This document shows positions 33,812 through 42,790 of a stretch of 64,000 bases of DNA, piece after piece (the first letter of the stretch is position 1; the number at the start of each line of letters is the position of its first letter). Origin of the DNA: Bradyrhizobium cenepequi (GTDB taxonomy: Bacteria; Pseudomonadota; Alphaproteobacteria; Rhizobiales; Xanthobacteraceae); the NCBI RefSeq assembly GCF_020329485.1, contig NZ_JAGKJI010000031.1:1-64000 (forward strand), read 5' to 3'. The notes beneath the pieces are model-generated. The model was given only the letters and a program-made list of their open reading frames with translations. It was not told where the DNA came from and did no database searches. The position numbers and the translations under genes are program-made.

Positions 33812-34579
33812 ATGACGACACCCGCCATGGCTCTGTCGAACTCCCTGCAGGCGCTCGCGCTGCGCCAATGGCGCGATTACCAGTGGGCCACGCCGGGTGG
33901 TGCGTTTGCCGATCCGAAGCTGTTATTGACGCTCGAAGAGGCCTACGCGGTCCAAATGGAGGTCGCCCGCCTTCGTTGCGCTGCCGGCGACGCAGTAGCT
34001 GGATATAAAGTCGGTTGTATCGGGCCCGGTGTGGTCAAGCAGTTCGGGATGAGCGGCCCCATCCATGCGCGCCTGTTTCGGAGCGAAATCCATGAACCCG
34101 GCTGCACGCTTCGGCATGCCGCCTACGCCAATCTCGCGATCGAAGGCGAGATGGCCCTTCGGATTGGCGACAACGCCAACATCGTTGCCGCCTTTCCCGT
34201 GATTGAATTGCATCAATTCGTCTTTCGTGCGCCGAAGAAGACGCTCGCCGAACTCATTGCCAACAACGGGATCAATGCCGGCGCCGTCGTCACGCGGAAT
34301 AGTGAAACGATGCCGCCTGACCATTGGCGGGGTGCAAAGACCTTATCGGTTTCCATCAATGGAACGACCATCGATACTGGCGCCTTATGGGCCATGCCGG
34401 GCGGCGCGACCGAGGCCCTCGACTGGTTGCGGAGCGATCTTGATCGCTTTGGCGAGGCCCTGAAGCCGGGCGATCTGGTACTCGCAGGAACGCCCCTTGG
34501 CCTGCATCCGGTCAAGGCCGGCGATCACGTCGTTGTTTCCGTCGACGGCACGGCTTATGTCGACTGTCATATCGCTTGA
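33812..34579 (+). CDS. 2-keto-4-pentenoate hydratase / fumarylacetoacetase-fold protein
   Basis: A 255-residue protein of the MhpD/2-oxopent-4-enoate hydratase type. YKVGCIGPGVVKQFGMSGPI, IEGEMALRI with the metal-binding acidic residues, and VLAGTPLGLHPVKAGDHV are the usual landmarks. It adds water to, or cleaves, a 2-oxo acid. It is directly downstream of the enolase-superfamily gene, so it is likely the second step of the same short pathway. It converges with the leftward GST gene that ends at 34594. Confidence 0.85.
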   Translation: MTTPAMALSNSLQALALRQWRDYQWATPGGAFADPKLLLTLEEAYAVQMEVARLRCAAGDAVAGYKVGCIGPGVVKQFGMSGPIHARLFRSEIHEPGCTLRHAAYANLAIEGEMALRIGDNANIVAAFPVIELHQFVFRAPKKTLAELIANNGINAGAVVTRNSETMPPDHWRGAKTLSVSINGTTIDTGALWAMPGGATEALDWLRSDLDRFGEALKPGDLVLAGTPLGLHPVKAGDHVVVSVDGTAYVDCHIA

Positions 34580-34593
34580 TGGAAAGGGTGGCG

Positions 34594-35214
34594 TCAGCTC
34601 AAGGGCGTCATTACCACTTCCTGAAAGGGCCGCCGCTCCTTCATCTGCTCGTACCAACGGCACAGGTGGTGAAGCTTAGGATGAGCAGTATCTAGCTCGT
34701 ACCAACGGTGGACAGCCACCGCCGCCGGAATGTCACCCATGGAAAATTTGTCGCCTGCCAAAAAGCAGCGGTCGGAGAGCCGCGCATCGAGTATCCGCAG
34801 GGCAGCCAGGGACAGTTCTTCGGCCCGCGAGATAATCGCGGCGTCATGGTTTGCAGGTTGCGTCCTGATCAACTGGATAAAAAGGGGACGCAAGGCGGGC
34901 CAGAACACGGTTGCCTGCCAATCCATCCAGCGTTCCGCATCAAAGCGCGTCTTTGTCGCTGCCGGAAAGAGGCGGCCGTCTCCAGCCTTATGCGCGAGAT
35001 AGCGGACGATCACGTTCGATTCCCAGAGTAGGAAATCGCCGTCCTCGATCGTGGGAACGAGACCGTTTCGATTCAGCTCACGATATTCCGGTGTTTTGGT
35101 AATGACGAACTCGTTACCCGCATCGAACCGTTCATATTCCAAGGCGAGCTCGCCACAGCACCAGAGCACTTTCTGGACGTTGATGGAATTGGCGCGGCCC
35201 CAGATTTTCAGCAT
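34594..35214 (-). CDS. Glutathione S-transferase family protein (a)
   Basis: A 206-residue GST: an N-terminal thioredoxin-like domain (MLKIWGRANSINVQKVLWCC; GLVPTIEDGDFLLWESNVIV with the usual cis-Pro and E-S pair) and a helical C-terminal domain. The active-site residue is probably the Ser of RANSINVQK. The ATG at 35214 is preferred to an upstream start at 35256. It is the last gene of the leftward block that begins at the dehalogenase-like hydrolase. GSTs in such blocks often detoxify or dehalogenate electrophiles; the substrate is unknown. Confidence 0.88.
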   Translation of the reverse strand: MLKIWGRANSINVQKVLWCCGELALEYERFDAGNEFVITKTPEYRELNRNGLVPTIEDGDFLLWESNVIVRYLAHKAGDGRLFPAATKTRFDAERWMDWQATVFWPALRPLFIQLIRTQPANHDAAIISRAEELSLAALRILDARLSDRCFLAGDKFSMGDIPAAVAVHRWYELDTAHPKLHHLCRWYEQMKERRPFQEVVMTPLS

Positions 35215-35284
35215 CTCGATTAGCCTCCGTTGGTCCGCTCGCGGCACGAGGACCACGAGCGAACCACTGACGTCAGCGCCAGAG

Positions 35285-35587
35285 TCAGGCGGGCAGCTTG
35301 TCCGCCAGCACCGCAGGTTGGCGAATCTCCGGGGCTACGGCGAGCAGATCAGCCGCGTTGGCCATCAGCGCCGCGGCAACTGCACCGTTCAGATGGGCGG
35401 TCCGTCCAGCTTCATCATTGAATGCGTCGAAGATCGCGAAGGTCGCCGTGTCGAAGCGCACGGCAAACCATACGACCGTGCCGGTCTCCGCCAGGACGAG
35501 GCCGCGTGCATTCGCAAGAAAAGTCGCGACATCCTCCTCCCGGCCCGGCTTTGCCTTCAGTTCAACGTAGAGTGCGAAACGCGTCAT
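35285..35587 (-). CDS. Antibiotic-biosynthesis-monooxygenase (ABM) domain protein
   Basis: A 100-residue single-domain protein of the ABM/YgiN type: FALYVELKAKPGREEDVATF at the N-terminus and FAIFDAFNDEAGRTAHLNG in the middle are typical of this dimeric fold. Members oxidise quinols or act as small co-factor-free monooxygenases. It lies between an SDR and a GST in the same leftward run. The specific substrate cannot be read. Confidence 0.85.
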   Translation of the reverse strand: MTRFALYVELKAKPGREEDVATFLANARGLVLAETGTVVWFAVRFDTATFAIFDAFNDEAGRTAHLNGAVAAALMANAADLLAVAPEIRQPAVLADKLPA

Positions 35588-35649
35588 CAGCGAACTCCTT
35601 TGTCGATTATCGCGATTATGTACCCTCGCGAGGGGATGTTATTCCCTGC

Positions 35650-36456
35650 CTAAAGTGCTGAATGGTCACGAACCGCTTCCGCCAGCGCCGGCTTGAGATC
35701 GAGAAAGCGCTTGTCGAGGGCTGCGGGATCCTCGCGGTTCAAGGCGATCATCTTGGCCCGCGCTTCGCCACCGCGAATGACCTCGAAGGCATCCTGCTCC
35801 ATTCCCTCGATGACGGCCGCGGCGACCGCGTTCGCCGGCTCGCGTGTAAAGCCGAGTTCGGGACCCGCGCGCGACGAACGCATCATGGGCGTATCAGTCG
35901 CTCCGGGATACACCGTCATGACATGGACGCCTTCGCCCTTCAGTTCCCGGCGAAGCGACTCGCCGAATTTCGCCAAACCACCTTTGACTCCGGCGTAGGT
36001 CGCATAGAATGGCGCCGCGACAAGCGCGATGCCGGACGTGACGTTGACAACCAGGCCATCCTTGCTTGCCCGCAGGGCCGGCAAAGCTGCGCGGGTTAGC
36101 AAGATGGGGGCAACCAGGTCGACCTCGATCATGGTCCTGATTTCAGCCTCGGTGGCGTCCTCCAGCCGGCCTGCTCTGACCCCACCCGCATTGTTGACGA
36201 GGACATCGAGACCGCCGAGCTTCTCCAGCGCGAGCTTGAGCGTTGTTTCCCGCCCTGTCTCCGTGCTGACATCTGCGGCAATGGATTCCACGCGACGACC
36301 GCCTTGACGAAGCCGCCTAGCGGCCTCAGCTAGGACGTCCAGCCGTCGACCTGTGATCGCGACTTCCGCACCTTTTGCCAGTATCGCCTCGGCGATCGCA
36401 AATCCGATGCCGCTGGAGCCACCAGTGATGAGCGCTCTTTTTCCCTGAAGTTTCAT
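35650..36456 (-). CDS. Short-chain dehydrogenase/reductase (SDR)
   Basis: A 268-residue classical SDR with TGGSSGIG (about 12-19) for nucleotide binding, NNAGG, the catalytic Ser in VTSGIAL, and YAGVK as the YxxxK pair. It oxidises an alcohol or reduces a carbonyl with NAD(P)(H). It lies between a GST and an ABM protein, and could act on the alcohol or aldehyde made by the upstream hydrolase, though that is inferred from position only. Confidence 0.9.
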   Translation of the reverse strand: MKLQGKRALITGGSSGIGFAIAEAILAKGAEVAITGRRLDVLAEAARRLRQGGRRVESIAADVSTETGRETTLKLALEKLGGLDVLVNNAGGVRAGRLEDATEAEIRTMIEVDLVAPILLTRAALPALRASKDGLVVNVTSGIALVAAPFYATYAGVKGGLAKFGESLRRELKGEGVHVMTVYPGATDTPMMRSSRAGPELGFTREPANAVAAAVIEGMEQDAFEVIRGGEARAKMIALNREDPAALDKRFLDLKPALAEAVRDHSAL

Positions 36457-36501
36457 GTTGTCTCGCTTGCTTTATCTTTTTCGAGGATTCGGGCGGCTGT
36501 C

Positions 36502-37209
36502 CTAGAGAGCGACCTTCGGATAGTTGGACGGAAAGAGCGCGCGGCGCGTTTCTTCGTCCACTTCCTTTTTGAAGGCGTGATCCTTTCCAACCGCACGGGC
36601 TTTTGCCACGGCCGGCCGAGCGTCGACCGCACGATACCAGCGATCGAGGTTTGGGAATGCCGCCAGAGGGGCAGCGTCACCCGGCAACACGCGCGGGGCT
36701 CGCTCCAACCACCCCCAGGCCGAAATATCAGCGATCGAGAAGTCTTTCCCGACGATGAAATCACGACCCTTCAAATGGGTATCGAGCACGTCATAGTGCC
36801 GTTCGACTTCGCGACGGTAACGGTTGATAGCGTAGGCGAGCTTTTCCGGAGCCGCGTGCTGGAAATGCACGGCCTGTCCCGAGAACGGTCCGATGCCCGT
36901 CGCAATGAAGAACAGCCACGACAACAGTTCCGGCCTGTCGGACGGAGAGCCGATCAGTCGTCCGGTCTTGTCGCCGAGGTAAAGCAGGATCGCACTGGAA
37001 TCGAAGACCCTGGCTTCTTTTCCGCCTGGGCCCTCCGTGTCGACGATGGCGGGCACCTTGCCGTTCGGATTGATGGCGCGAAATTCCGGTCTGTGCTGTT
37101 CTCCCTTGCCGGTGTCGAGCGAGACCACCTGATAGGCCAAGCCGGTTTCCTCCAGCATCAGCGCGACCTTTGCCGGATTGGGTGTCGGGTGGAAATAAAA
37201 GCGGATCAT
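36502..37209 (-). CDS. Glutathione S-transferase family protein (b)
   Basis: A 235-residue GST resembling the YfcG/Ure2p-like group (FYFHPTPNPAKVALMLEETG; INPNGKVPAIVD; DSSAILLYLGDKTG). Its ATG overlaps the stop of the transporter gene (ATGA) behind a strong GGAGAAAG site, so the two are co-translated. It is the second GST of the block and only distantly similar to the one at 34594. A role in detoxifying a compound handled by the adjacent exporter is likely but not shown. Confidence 0.9.
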   Translation of the reverse strand: MIRFYFHPTPNPAKVALMLEETGLAYQVVSLDTGKGEQHRPEFRAINPNGKVPAIVDTEGPGGKEARVFDSSAILLYLGDKTGRLIGSPSDRPELLSWLFFIATGIGPFSGQAVHFQHAAPEKLAYAINRYRREVERHYDVLDTHLKGRDFIVGKDFSIADISAWGWLERAPRVLPGDAAPLAAFPNLDRWYRAVDARPAVAKARAVGKDHAFKKEVDEETRRALFPSNYPKVAL

Positions 37210-38186
37210 TGGCTTTCTCCTTTTTTGTTACCCTGATTGGCGGAGGCAGCGGCCAATACGACCCCCAGCGCGATGACGCAGATAGCGGCTGCCGTCGGCC
37301 ATGATGGCCATTCGCCGAGAACCGGTATTGCCAAAAGAGTCGCCGTGACCGGCATAAATGCACTGATGGCGGCCGCGGCTCGCGGCCCGAGCAAGACAAC
37401 GGCGCGATTGAAAGCGAAGAGCGCGACCACGCTCATCATGACGCCCTGATATACCGGCTGAAAGAGCAACTCCCCGGCGGACGCACGCGTCAGGCTCGAA
37501 AGGCCGAGTCCGAGATAGAGCTGCAGATAAAAGATTGCGGACCAGAAGCAGATCAGCGCCGCAGCTTGAAGCGACGTAAGGCCGGTTCGGCGCAGCCGCA
37601 GTGCACAGAGCGCCCACATGATCGCCGCTGTCACAAGGGCAGCGACACCACCAATGTCGAGGTGGCCTTCTGCCCAGACGTAGCCGTAAACCAGAGCGAG
37701 CAGTCCGGCGACAATCAGTCCATAGCCGCATAGCTGCCGTCTGCGCGGACGCTCAGCCAAAAACGTCCACGCAATGAATCCGGCGAATACCGGCATTAAT
37801 GCCGGCGTCACCGACGAGGTCAACGTGGCTGACGTTGCCTGCAAGCCAAGTCCGACCAAGAGAATGAACGGGGCTCCCCAGAGCACAGCCAGGGAGATAC
37901 CCTGAGACCACGCCTGAAACCGCAGACGCAAGGGCCCGACAAGCAGCACCGGCGTCGGCAGAACCGCACCCTCACCGAAACGCAGCACGATGACATCCCA
38001 GACGCGAAGATCGTGACGCAGTCCCAAACGCGTTACGACGAACCAGCCCGAAAGAATCGCAGCCGACAGGCCGCCCCAAACGACTCCCTGCGCGGTCCGC
38101 CAAGAGCCGGAACTGACCGAATTCGAGCGCGTCGACGAATCGTCAACCGTGGCTAGGTTCATCGGACAGGCGCTCGCGGTCGACAT
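37206..38186 (-). CDS. DMT-superfamily (EamA) transporter
   Basis: A 326-residue inner-membrane protein with about ten spans and two EamA repeats. The two halves are visible around AILSGWFVVTRLGLRHDLRV and GVAALVTAAIMWALCALRL. DMT proteins usually export metabolites or amino-acid-like compounds. The 138 bp before it contain a dyad at 38207-38228 similar to the operator in front of the block. It overlaps the GST gene. Confidence 0.9.
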   Translation of the reverse strand: MSTASACPMNLATVDDSSTRSNSVSSGSWRTAQGVVWGGLSAAILSGWFVVTRLGLRHDLRVWDVIVLRFGEGAVLPTPVLLVGPLRLRFQAWSQGISLAVLWGAPFILLVGLGLQATSATLTSSVTPALMPVFAGFIAWTFLAERPRRRQLCGYGLIVAGLLALVYGYVWAEGHLDIGGVAALVTAAIMWALCALRLRRTGLTSLQAAALICFWSAIFYLQLYLGLGLSSLTRASAGELLFQPVYQGVMMSVVALFAFNRAVVLLGPRAAAAISAFMPVTATLLAIPVLGEWPSWPTAAAICVIALGVVLAAASANQGNKKGESQ

Positions 38187-38206
38187 CGGAAACTGATCGA
38201 TATTGT

Positions 38207-38228
38207 TTTTAGAGCATACGATCTAAAA
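38207..38228. promoter_or_regulatory. Second TetR-type operator candidate, before the DMT transporter
   Basis: TTTTAGAGCAT is followed by ACGATCTAAAA. The arms match at nine of eleven positions and share AGA...CGATCT with the perfect 28-bp palindrome at 39712. It lies 21 bp from the transporter start, so it may be a second site for the same regulator. Confidence 0.45.
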
Positions 38229-38324
38229 CGAATCAAGCCTCGTTTCGCTGGGGAGCGATGCGCGGCGACTGCATGGCAAAAACAATCCCGCGTCGATGTA
38301 GCCGGCTGGTTGACAGGACGGGGA

Positions 38325-38726
38325 TCAGGCCGGCGGGGGCGTTGGCACGCGATACAAACGTCCCGTCCGGTCGAAATCCTCGACCGTCCAGGGCGCACCG
38401 ACGCCGCCGATCATCCATCGCAGAATCAACCAGAGATCCCGGTCCAAGATCGTCCCGTCGAGAGGCTCGAGCGCATCCACGATGGCATGGATCTCAACGC
38501 CCGATGGGAAGGGTTCACCGCTTCGGCCGATGAAAACAAGCGCGTAGGTAATGCCGGACGGAGCGCGGACAAAACCCGGTTCTGCGAGCCCCTTTCGGTC
38601 CAGATCAAACGTTCGGACGAAGAAGTCGCGGAACTCGGGGTAATGCGCCACGCAATCTTCGGCCAGAGCGAACGAGAGCCGTTTGCCCTGGAGATCCGGC
38701 TTCGCAATGACTGCCACCTCGGTCAT
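38325..38726 (-). CDS. Hypothetical protein
   Basis: A 133-residue soluble protein I do not recognise. It has a regular strand/helix pattern (GFVRAPSGITYALVFIGRSG; VEIHAIVDALEPLDGTILDR) and ends in a Pro-rich tail. Its ATG is 3 bases after the stop of the dehalogenase-like gene, so it is certainly in the same transcript. It may be an accessory or a small enzyme of the same pathway. Confidence 0.7.
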   Translation of the reverse strand: MTEVAVIAKPDLQGKRLSFALAEDCVAHYPEFRDFFVRTFDLDRKGLAEPGFVRAPSGITYALVFIGRSGEPFPSGVEIHAIVDALEPLDGTILDRDLWLILRWMIGGVGAPWTVEDFDRTGRLYRVPTPPPA

Positions 38727-38729
38727 CGC

Positions 38730-39665
38730 TCATCCTCCGTCGAGGCGTTTCAGAAAGGAGCGGACCAGCCCCGCGATCTCGGGACCGGAATCCTCCTGCA
38801 GGAAATGGCGGCCGGTGACAAGATGTGGTCCTTCGGCATGGGGAAGCAATTGCTTGAAGCGGTTCGAAAAGGTCGTAGCGTCGAAGACCTCGTCCTCGCG
38901 CCCCCAGATGATCAAAGTGGGAAACTTCGACCGAGACAGTTCCTGCTCAAGCCATCTGAAACGCTCATAGGCCCGGGCGTTCTCATCAAGCGGGATCCAG
39001 CGTGGCCAAACCCAGGTGAGGAGACGCGTGGCGGGGTCTGGCAGCGCGGCCTCGTAGGCACCCTGAGCTGCATGGGCAAACTGCTCACGGTTGACTACCG
39101 AGAGGTAGACGCCGCGACCGGCAAGCGCACGATGATTTCCCAAAAGATAGGGTCCGACCAGCGGGGCATGCATCATACGCCACGGAAAAATGCGCGTGTG
39201 GAATTCGGCCGGTGGCAAGGGCCATGCCCAGGTGCTCATGATCGTGAGCGCACGAACGCGAGCAGGATTGCTCATAGCAAACGATAGCCCTGTCGGCCCG
39301 CCCCAATCGTGGCATACGAGCGTGATCCGGGTCAGGTCGAGCTGACGCATGAGCGCTGTAAGATTAGCGGTGTGTCCATCCAGAGAATGAGCAGCTTCGC
39401 GGGTCGGCTTCTCGGAAAGGCCAAACCCGATCATGTCCGGAACGATCACGCGGCGCCCCGAATTGACGAGGGGACCGATCATGTTGCGGTACAGGAATCC
39501 CCAAGTCGGGTTACCGTGGAGCAGGACGACGGGGTCTCCTTCCCCCTCGTCAATGTAGTGCATGCGCCAGCCATTGACGTTTGCGTAACGCGGCACATAC
39601 GGCCACTGGGCCCGTAACGTCGCGGGCAGCGCGCTCTCCGATTGGACGGTCACAAATCGCTCCAC
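38730..39665 (-). CDS. Haloalkane-dehalogenase-like alpha/beta hydrolase
   Basis: A 311-residue alpha/beta hydrolase with the layout of haloalkane dehalogenases: HGNPTW at 50-55 (the Asn is the usual halide-binding residue), nucleophile D120 followed by W121 in CHDWGG, an acidic residue in WGREDEVFD, and the catalytic His in GRHFLQED. Asp-Trp at the nucleophile elbow separates it from esterases, which have Ser, and from fluoroacetate dehalogenases, which have DRG. The start is GTG at 39665. It heads the leftward block and faces the TetR gene. Substrate range is unknown, and an epoxide- or ester-hydrolase role cannot be fully excluded. Confidence 0.82.
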   Translation of the reverse strand: MERFVTVQSESALPATLRAQWPYVPRYANVNGWRMHYIDEGEGDPVVLLHGNPTWGFLYRNMIGPLVNSGRRVIVPDMIGFGLSEKPTREAAHSLDGHTANLTALMRQLDLTRITLVCHDWGGPTGLSFAMSNPARVRALTIMSTWAWPLPPAEFHTRIFPWRMMHAPLVGPYLLGNHRALAGRGVYLSVVNREQFAHAAQGAYEAALPDPATRLLTWVWPRWIPLDENARAYERFRWLEQELSRSKFPTLIIWGREDEVFDATTFSNRFKQLLPHAEGPHLVTGRHFLQEDSGPEIAGLVRSFLKRLDGG

Positions 39666-39711
39666 TCACCTTCGGCCACCGTTCTCTTACATGCGTCGAG
39701 GCCGGACTGGT

Positions 39712-39739
39712 TTATTATAGATCGTTCGATCTATAATAA
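39712..39739. promoter_or_regulatory. 28-bp palindromic operator between the hydrolase block and the TetR gene
   Basis: TTATTATAGATCG, spacer TT, CGATCTATAATAA: a perfect inverted repeat with 13-bp arms. It sits 47 bp before the leftward hydrolase start and 142 bp before the TetR start. Its size suits a TetR dimer or dimer pair, and its AT-rich outer arms may overlap promoter elements. Confidence 0.75.
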
Positions 39740-39880
39740 AAGCCCGAATCGCCGTCTCCATCAGGACTTCGGCCCTGTGGGATGTAGCCTGCGGGAGCCT
39801 GGCAATTGTCAGGCCCCCATTTCGAGTGCTATGCAATTATGTTACGGCCGCCGAGGCCGATTGAAAGGAGATATGCGACA

Positions 39881-40498
39881 ATGGCGAGGCCGCGCGAGTT
39901 CGACGAAGCTGCGGTGCTGGATGCTGCCATCGAGAGATTCTGGCAGCGCGGCTATGAGGCGACGTCAGTGCGCGATCTGGCGGACGAGATGAACATCGCG
40001 GGTGCGAGCCTCTACAACGCCTTTGGCGACAAGCGCTCGCTGTACGAGCGCGCGCTCAATCGGTATCTCGATCAGACGTTTCGGGAGCGCATTCGGCGGC
40101 TGGAACCCAGCCTTCCGCCTCGCGAAGCCATCGTGGCGTTTCTGCAGGAAATCATCAAACGGTCGCTTACGGACAAACAGCGTCGCGGGTGCATGCTGGT
40201 GAATTCGGCCATCGAGAGCGCTCCACACGACAGCAAATTTCTCGAGATCGTGGCCACATTCCTCGATGAAGTGGAAAGCTTCTTCTTTCGATGCGTCTCC
40301 AACGGCCAGAGGAATGGATCCATCACGAAGGCGCATTCCGCCGAGGATCTCTCCAAATCCCTTCTAGGCATTCTCCTCGGCATTCGCGTGCTTGCGCGCG
40401 TTCGGCCAGAGCGCAAGCTGCTAGAAGGCCTCGTGCGCCCCGTATTTGGATTGTTGGACAATACCCCGTCTGTGCCACGTCGCAAGACCGTGCAGTAA
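39881..40498 (+). CDS. TetR/AcrR-family repressor
   Basis: A 205-residue TetR-family protein: HTH in YEATSVRDLADEMNIAGASLYN (split here; DNA-contact helix IAGASLYNAFGDK), helical ligand domain after residue 60 (RRGCMLVNSAIE). It most resembles the group that controls xenobiotic-responsive enzymes. The ATG at 39881 has AAGGAG at 10 bases; the frame to 39806 is not needed. It is divergent from the hydrolase/exporter block, with the palindrome between them, so repression relieved by a substrate is likely. Confidence 0.92.
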   Translation: MARPREFDEAAVLDAAIERFWQRGYEATSVRDLADEMNIAGASLYNAFGDKRSLYERALNRYLDQTFRERIRRLEPSLPPREAIVAFLQEIIKRSLTDKQRRGCMLVNSAIESAPHDSKFLEIVATFLDEVESFFFRCVSNGQRNGSITKAHSAEDLSKSLLGILLGIRVLARVRPERKLLEGLVRPVFGLLDNTPSVPRRKTVQ

Positions 40499-40524
40499 GC
40501 CCGATCGGTCGGCGGCCCTCTGAA

Positions 40525-40884
40525 CCTCAGCTAGCCGGCGCCAGCCTGGTTGCCATCAGCCCTGAGAAGCCGGATGACTCCCTGAGCACGGCCGAAAAGA
40601 ATGCTTTGACGTTTCCAGTCCTCAGCGATGTCGGACAGCGGATCGGTAGAGCTTTCGGAGTGGTCTATGCCTTCACCGACGCATTGCGCACAGCTTACGA
40701 GGGGTTCAAACTGGACATCCCATCCAAGAACGGCGCGCCCGGCGAATGGTCCCTGCCGCTATCGGCAACTTATGTGATTGGCTCGGACGGTTTGATCCTG
40801 TTTGCCGACACAGGTGTCGACTACCGGCGGACTGATCCACTAGATGTCCTAGAAGTCTTGGAGCGTCGTGTTGCGGCCGAATAG
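40525..40884 (+). pseudogene. Peroxiredoxin-like (AhpC/TSA) protein, N-terminally truncated
   Basis: From about 40531 the frame reads LAGASLVAISPEKPDDSLST, then TFPVLSDVGQRIGRAFGV and ATYVIGSDGLILFADTGVDY to a TAG. This is the C-terminal two thirds of the peroxiredoxin-like family. The part with the peroxidatic Cys is missing and the upstream sequence in frame is the shadow of the TetR gene. I regard it as a remnant. Confidence 0.75.
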
Positions 40885-40956
40885 ATCGATTGGACTAATT
40901 GGTTCTCCGGTTAGAAGCGCTTCGACAAACCGCGGAGCTACGCTCTGCGGCGCCAA

Positions 40957-41775
40957 CTATCCATTCGTGGCACGTCGGATCATCGCGCAGAGTCCGGTCA
41001 TCCGAGCAATCGGATGCTCCACAAACAGCCGACAGGCGGCGAGAGCATCCTTGCCTGTCTCGGGCGGCGTACAAGGCTTCAATTGTGACGCAAGCAACTG
41101 ACCATGCGCACGTCCTAGCGCGCGGGTAGTGCGAGTGAGGGCGTCTAACCGCCCGTCCACCTGCAGCGGCACCAGCATTGTTCGTACTAATGCCAAATAA
41201 GCCGGCCAGTACGCCAGATGTCGATACATACTCGCAATCAGGGATGGCTCACTGTCCTCGCCGAAGCGATTCAACTCTTCAATCAGTCGAACCACCTCAG
41301 GGGGTAGCGCCGCCATCGACGGAAGGGCTGGTAATTCCACACTCGGCGGCAACGGCGCTGTATCGGAGGGCAGCAAGGGATCGACGGACAGCGGTTCGAA
41401 AAGCGCCAGCAAGGCCGATAGCACCACAAGGGCAAGAGCATTTGTATATTGATAGCTGTCGAGCACATTGCATATCGCAGTCAGGTCGGGCCGCTGCAAA
41501 CCGGCAGCTGCCAAGGTGTCCGCAGAAAAACCGGGCACCTCCGGCAGCGGAAGCGTGCGACGTATCGCTTCGGCATGCACCGGTGCAGAGCCTGTATAAA
41601 GGGGGCGCACCGTGGACCACGTCCATTGTAGCGCGCCCGGCATCGTCGCCAAATTGCGCCAAATGAGATTCACGACGCTCGTACCGAGTACCTTCCGAAT
41701 ATCCGAGTAGATTGCCGCCGTCACGCCTGTGGCGTCCGTTTCAAGAATGGATGGAACGCTCTCTTGTCTCTTCAT
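40957..41775 (-). CDS. DehI-family 2-haloacid dehalogenase-like protein
   Basis: A 272-residue protein resembling the DehI (group I) halocarboxylic-acid dehalogenases. Two related halves can be seen: YSDIRKVLGTSVVNLIWRNL with GALQWTWSTVRPLY, and IASMYRHLAYWPAYLALVRT with GRAHGQLLAS. DehI enzymes hydrolyse both D- and L-2-haloacids by direct attack of water helped by an Asp. I could not place that Asp with certainty. The ATG at 41775 has AGGGA at 8 bases. It is a lone leftward gene beside the LysR and haloacid cluster, which supports the role, but many family members have no tested activity. Confidence 0.65.
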   Translation of the reverse strand: MKRQESVPSILETDATGVTAAIYSDIRKVLGTSVVNLIWRNLATMPGALQWTWSTVRPLYTGSAPVHAEAIRRTLPLPEVPGFSADTLAAAGLQRPDLTAICNVLDSYQYTNALALVVLSALLALFEPLSVDPLLPSDTAPLPPSVELPALPSMAALPPEVVRLIEELNRFGEDSEPSLIASMYRHLAYWPAYLALVRTMLVPLQVDGRLDALTRTTRALGRAHGQLLASQLKPCTPPETGKDALAACRLFVEHPIARMTGLCAMIRRATNG

Positions 41776-41871
41776 TCGTAACGTCCCTGAAACGATCACT
41801 TTGTAGAGTCGCGGCCGGCCGCGTGAGCCTGGCCGACTATTCGTGGCAGGTTACGAGCGGAACTATTTCGA

Positions 41872-42756
41872 TCACGTCGAAAAGGCAGAGGTATGCGCTG
41901 GTCCGGCGTTGGTCAGGCTTTCTGCGAGGTAAGTGGCGAGCTCGCTGACCACGCGGGAATTGCTCCGCCGACCCTGAGAATAAACCAGCTCGACGGTCGG
42001 AAGCTGCGGCAGGCGCAAGCCATGACGCACCACGCGCAGCGGCGGCGCGACCAGTGCGCGCGCGAGCACGGTGATTCCCAAGCCTTCCAGCGCGGCCGAC
42101 TTCAGACATTCGAAGCTTGGGCTGATAAAACTAAGGTGCCAAGATCGCTTGCTGTGCTGAAGCGCTGCCACTGCACAGCGCCGGTAGGCACATCCTTCGG
42201 GAAACAGGATCAGCGGAACCGATTCAGCGGCGTCCGCCACAAAGTTCGGCCCGCTGACCCAGACCAGTTGTTCCCGCAACGCCACGGTACCGAGCTTCGC
42301 GCCGGTTTCCTGTTTGAAGAACGCCAGATCGAATTCGCCCCGCGCGCTCCGCTTCAGCAAATTCTCCGACTGATTGGCTTCCACTTCCATTCCGACCATC
42401 GGATGCCTGTTCTTGAAACGCGCCAGCCAAGTCGTGAAATCGCGGCCGAAAAAGTCGAGCGGCACACCGAGCCTGACGAAGCCCGACAGCGCATCGTCGG
42501 ACATCGAGGCATAGGCCTCATCGTTGAGCTGCAGGATCCGGCGCGCGTATTTCACGAGCTTGCCGCCCTCGGAGGTCAGTTCGAGCACCCTGCCCTTGCG
42601 GCGGGTCAGCAGGCCCTTGCCGATCTGCGTTTCGAGCTTGGCGATCTGCTGGCTGACGGTCGATTGCGAACGACCGACGCTTTCGGCGGCGCGCGAAAAG
42701 CTCATGGTATCGGCGACGACGAGAAAGGAACGCAGACAATCGGTATCGAGATTCAT
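41872..42756 (-). CDS. LysR-family transcriptional regulator
   Basis: A 294-residue LysR protein. The N-terminal HTH is LRSFLVVADTMSFSRAAESV with VGRSQSTVSQQIAKLE, and the rest is the periplasmic-binding-like effector domain. The ATG at 42756 follows GGAG. It is divergent from the DUF485/symporter/haloacid dehalogenase genes, the classic arrangement for a LysR activator of that operon, with a haloacid or its hydroxyacid product as the probable inducer. Confidence 0.93.
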   Translation of the reverse strand: MNLDTDCLRSFLVVADTMSFSRAAESVGRSQSTVSQQIAKLETQIGKGLLTRRKGRVLELTSEGGKLVKYARRILQLNDEAYASMSDDALSGFVRLGVPLDFFGRDFTTWLARFKNRHPMVGMEVEANQSENLLKRSARGEFDLAFFKQETGAKLGTVALREQLVWVSGPNFVADAAESVPLILFPEGCAYRRCAVAALQHSKRSWHLSFISPSFECLKSAALEGLGITVLARALVAPPLRVVRHGLRLPQLPTVELVYSQGRRSNSRVVSELATYLAESLTNAGPAHTSAFST

Positions 42757-42774
42757 GCCGGCTCCATTATCGCG

Positions 42775-42790
42775 GATTACGATATTAATC
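42775..42790. promoter_or_regulatory. Candidate LysR binding site
   Basis: GATTACGATATTAATC has GATTA/TAATC arms and the T-N11-A spacing common in LysR boxes. It lies in the divergent promoter region, 19-34 bp before the LysR start. The dyad is short, so this is tentative. Confidence 0.4.

Noticed and set aside
38730..39665. Fluoroacetate dehalogenase
   Set aside because: The nucleophile elbow reads CHDWGG, not the DRG-type sequence of that group, and the HGNPTW box fits haloalkane dehalogenases better.
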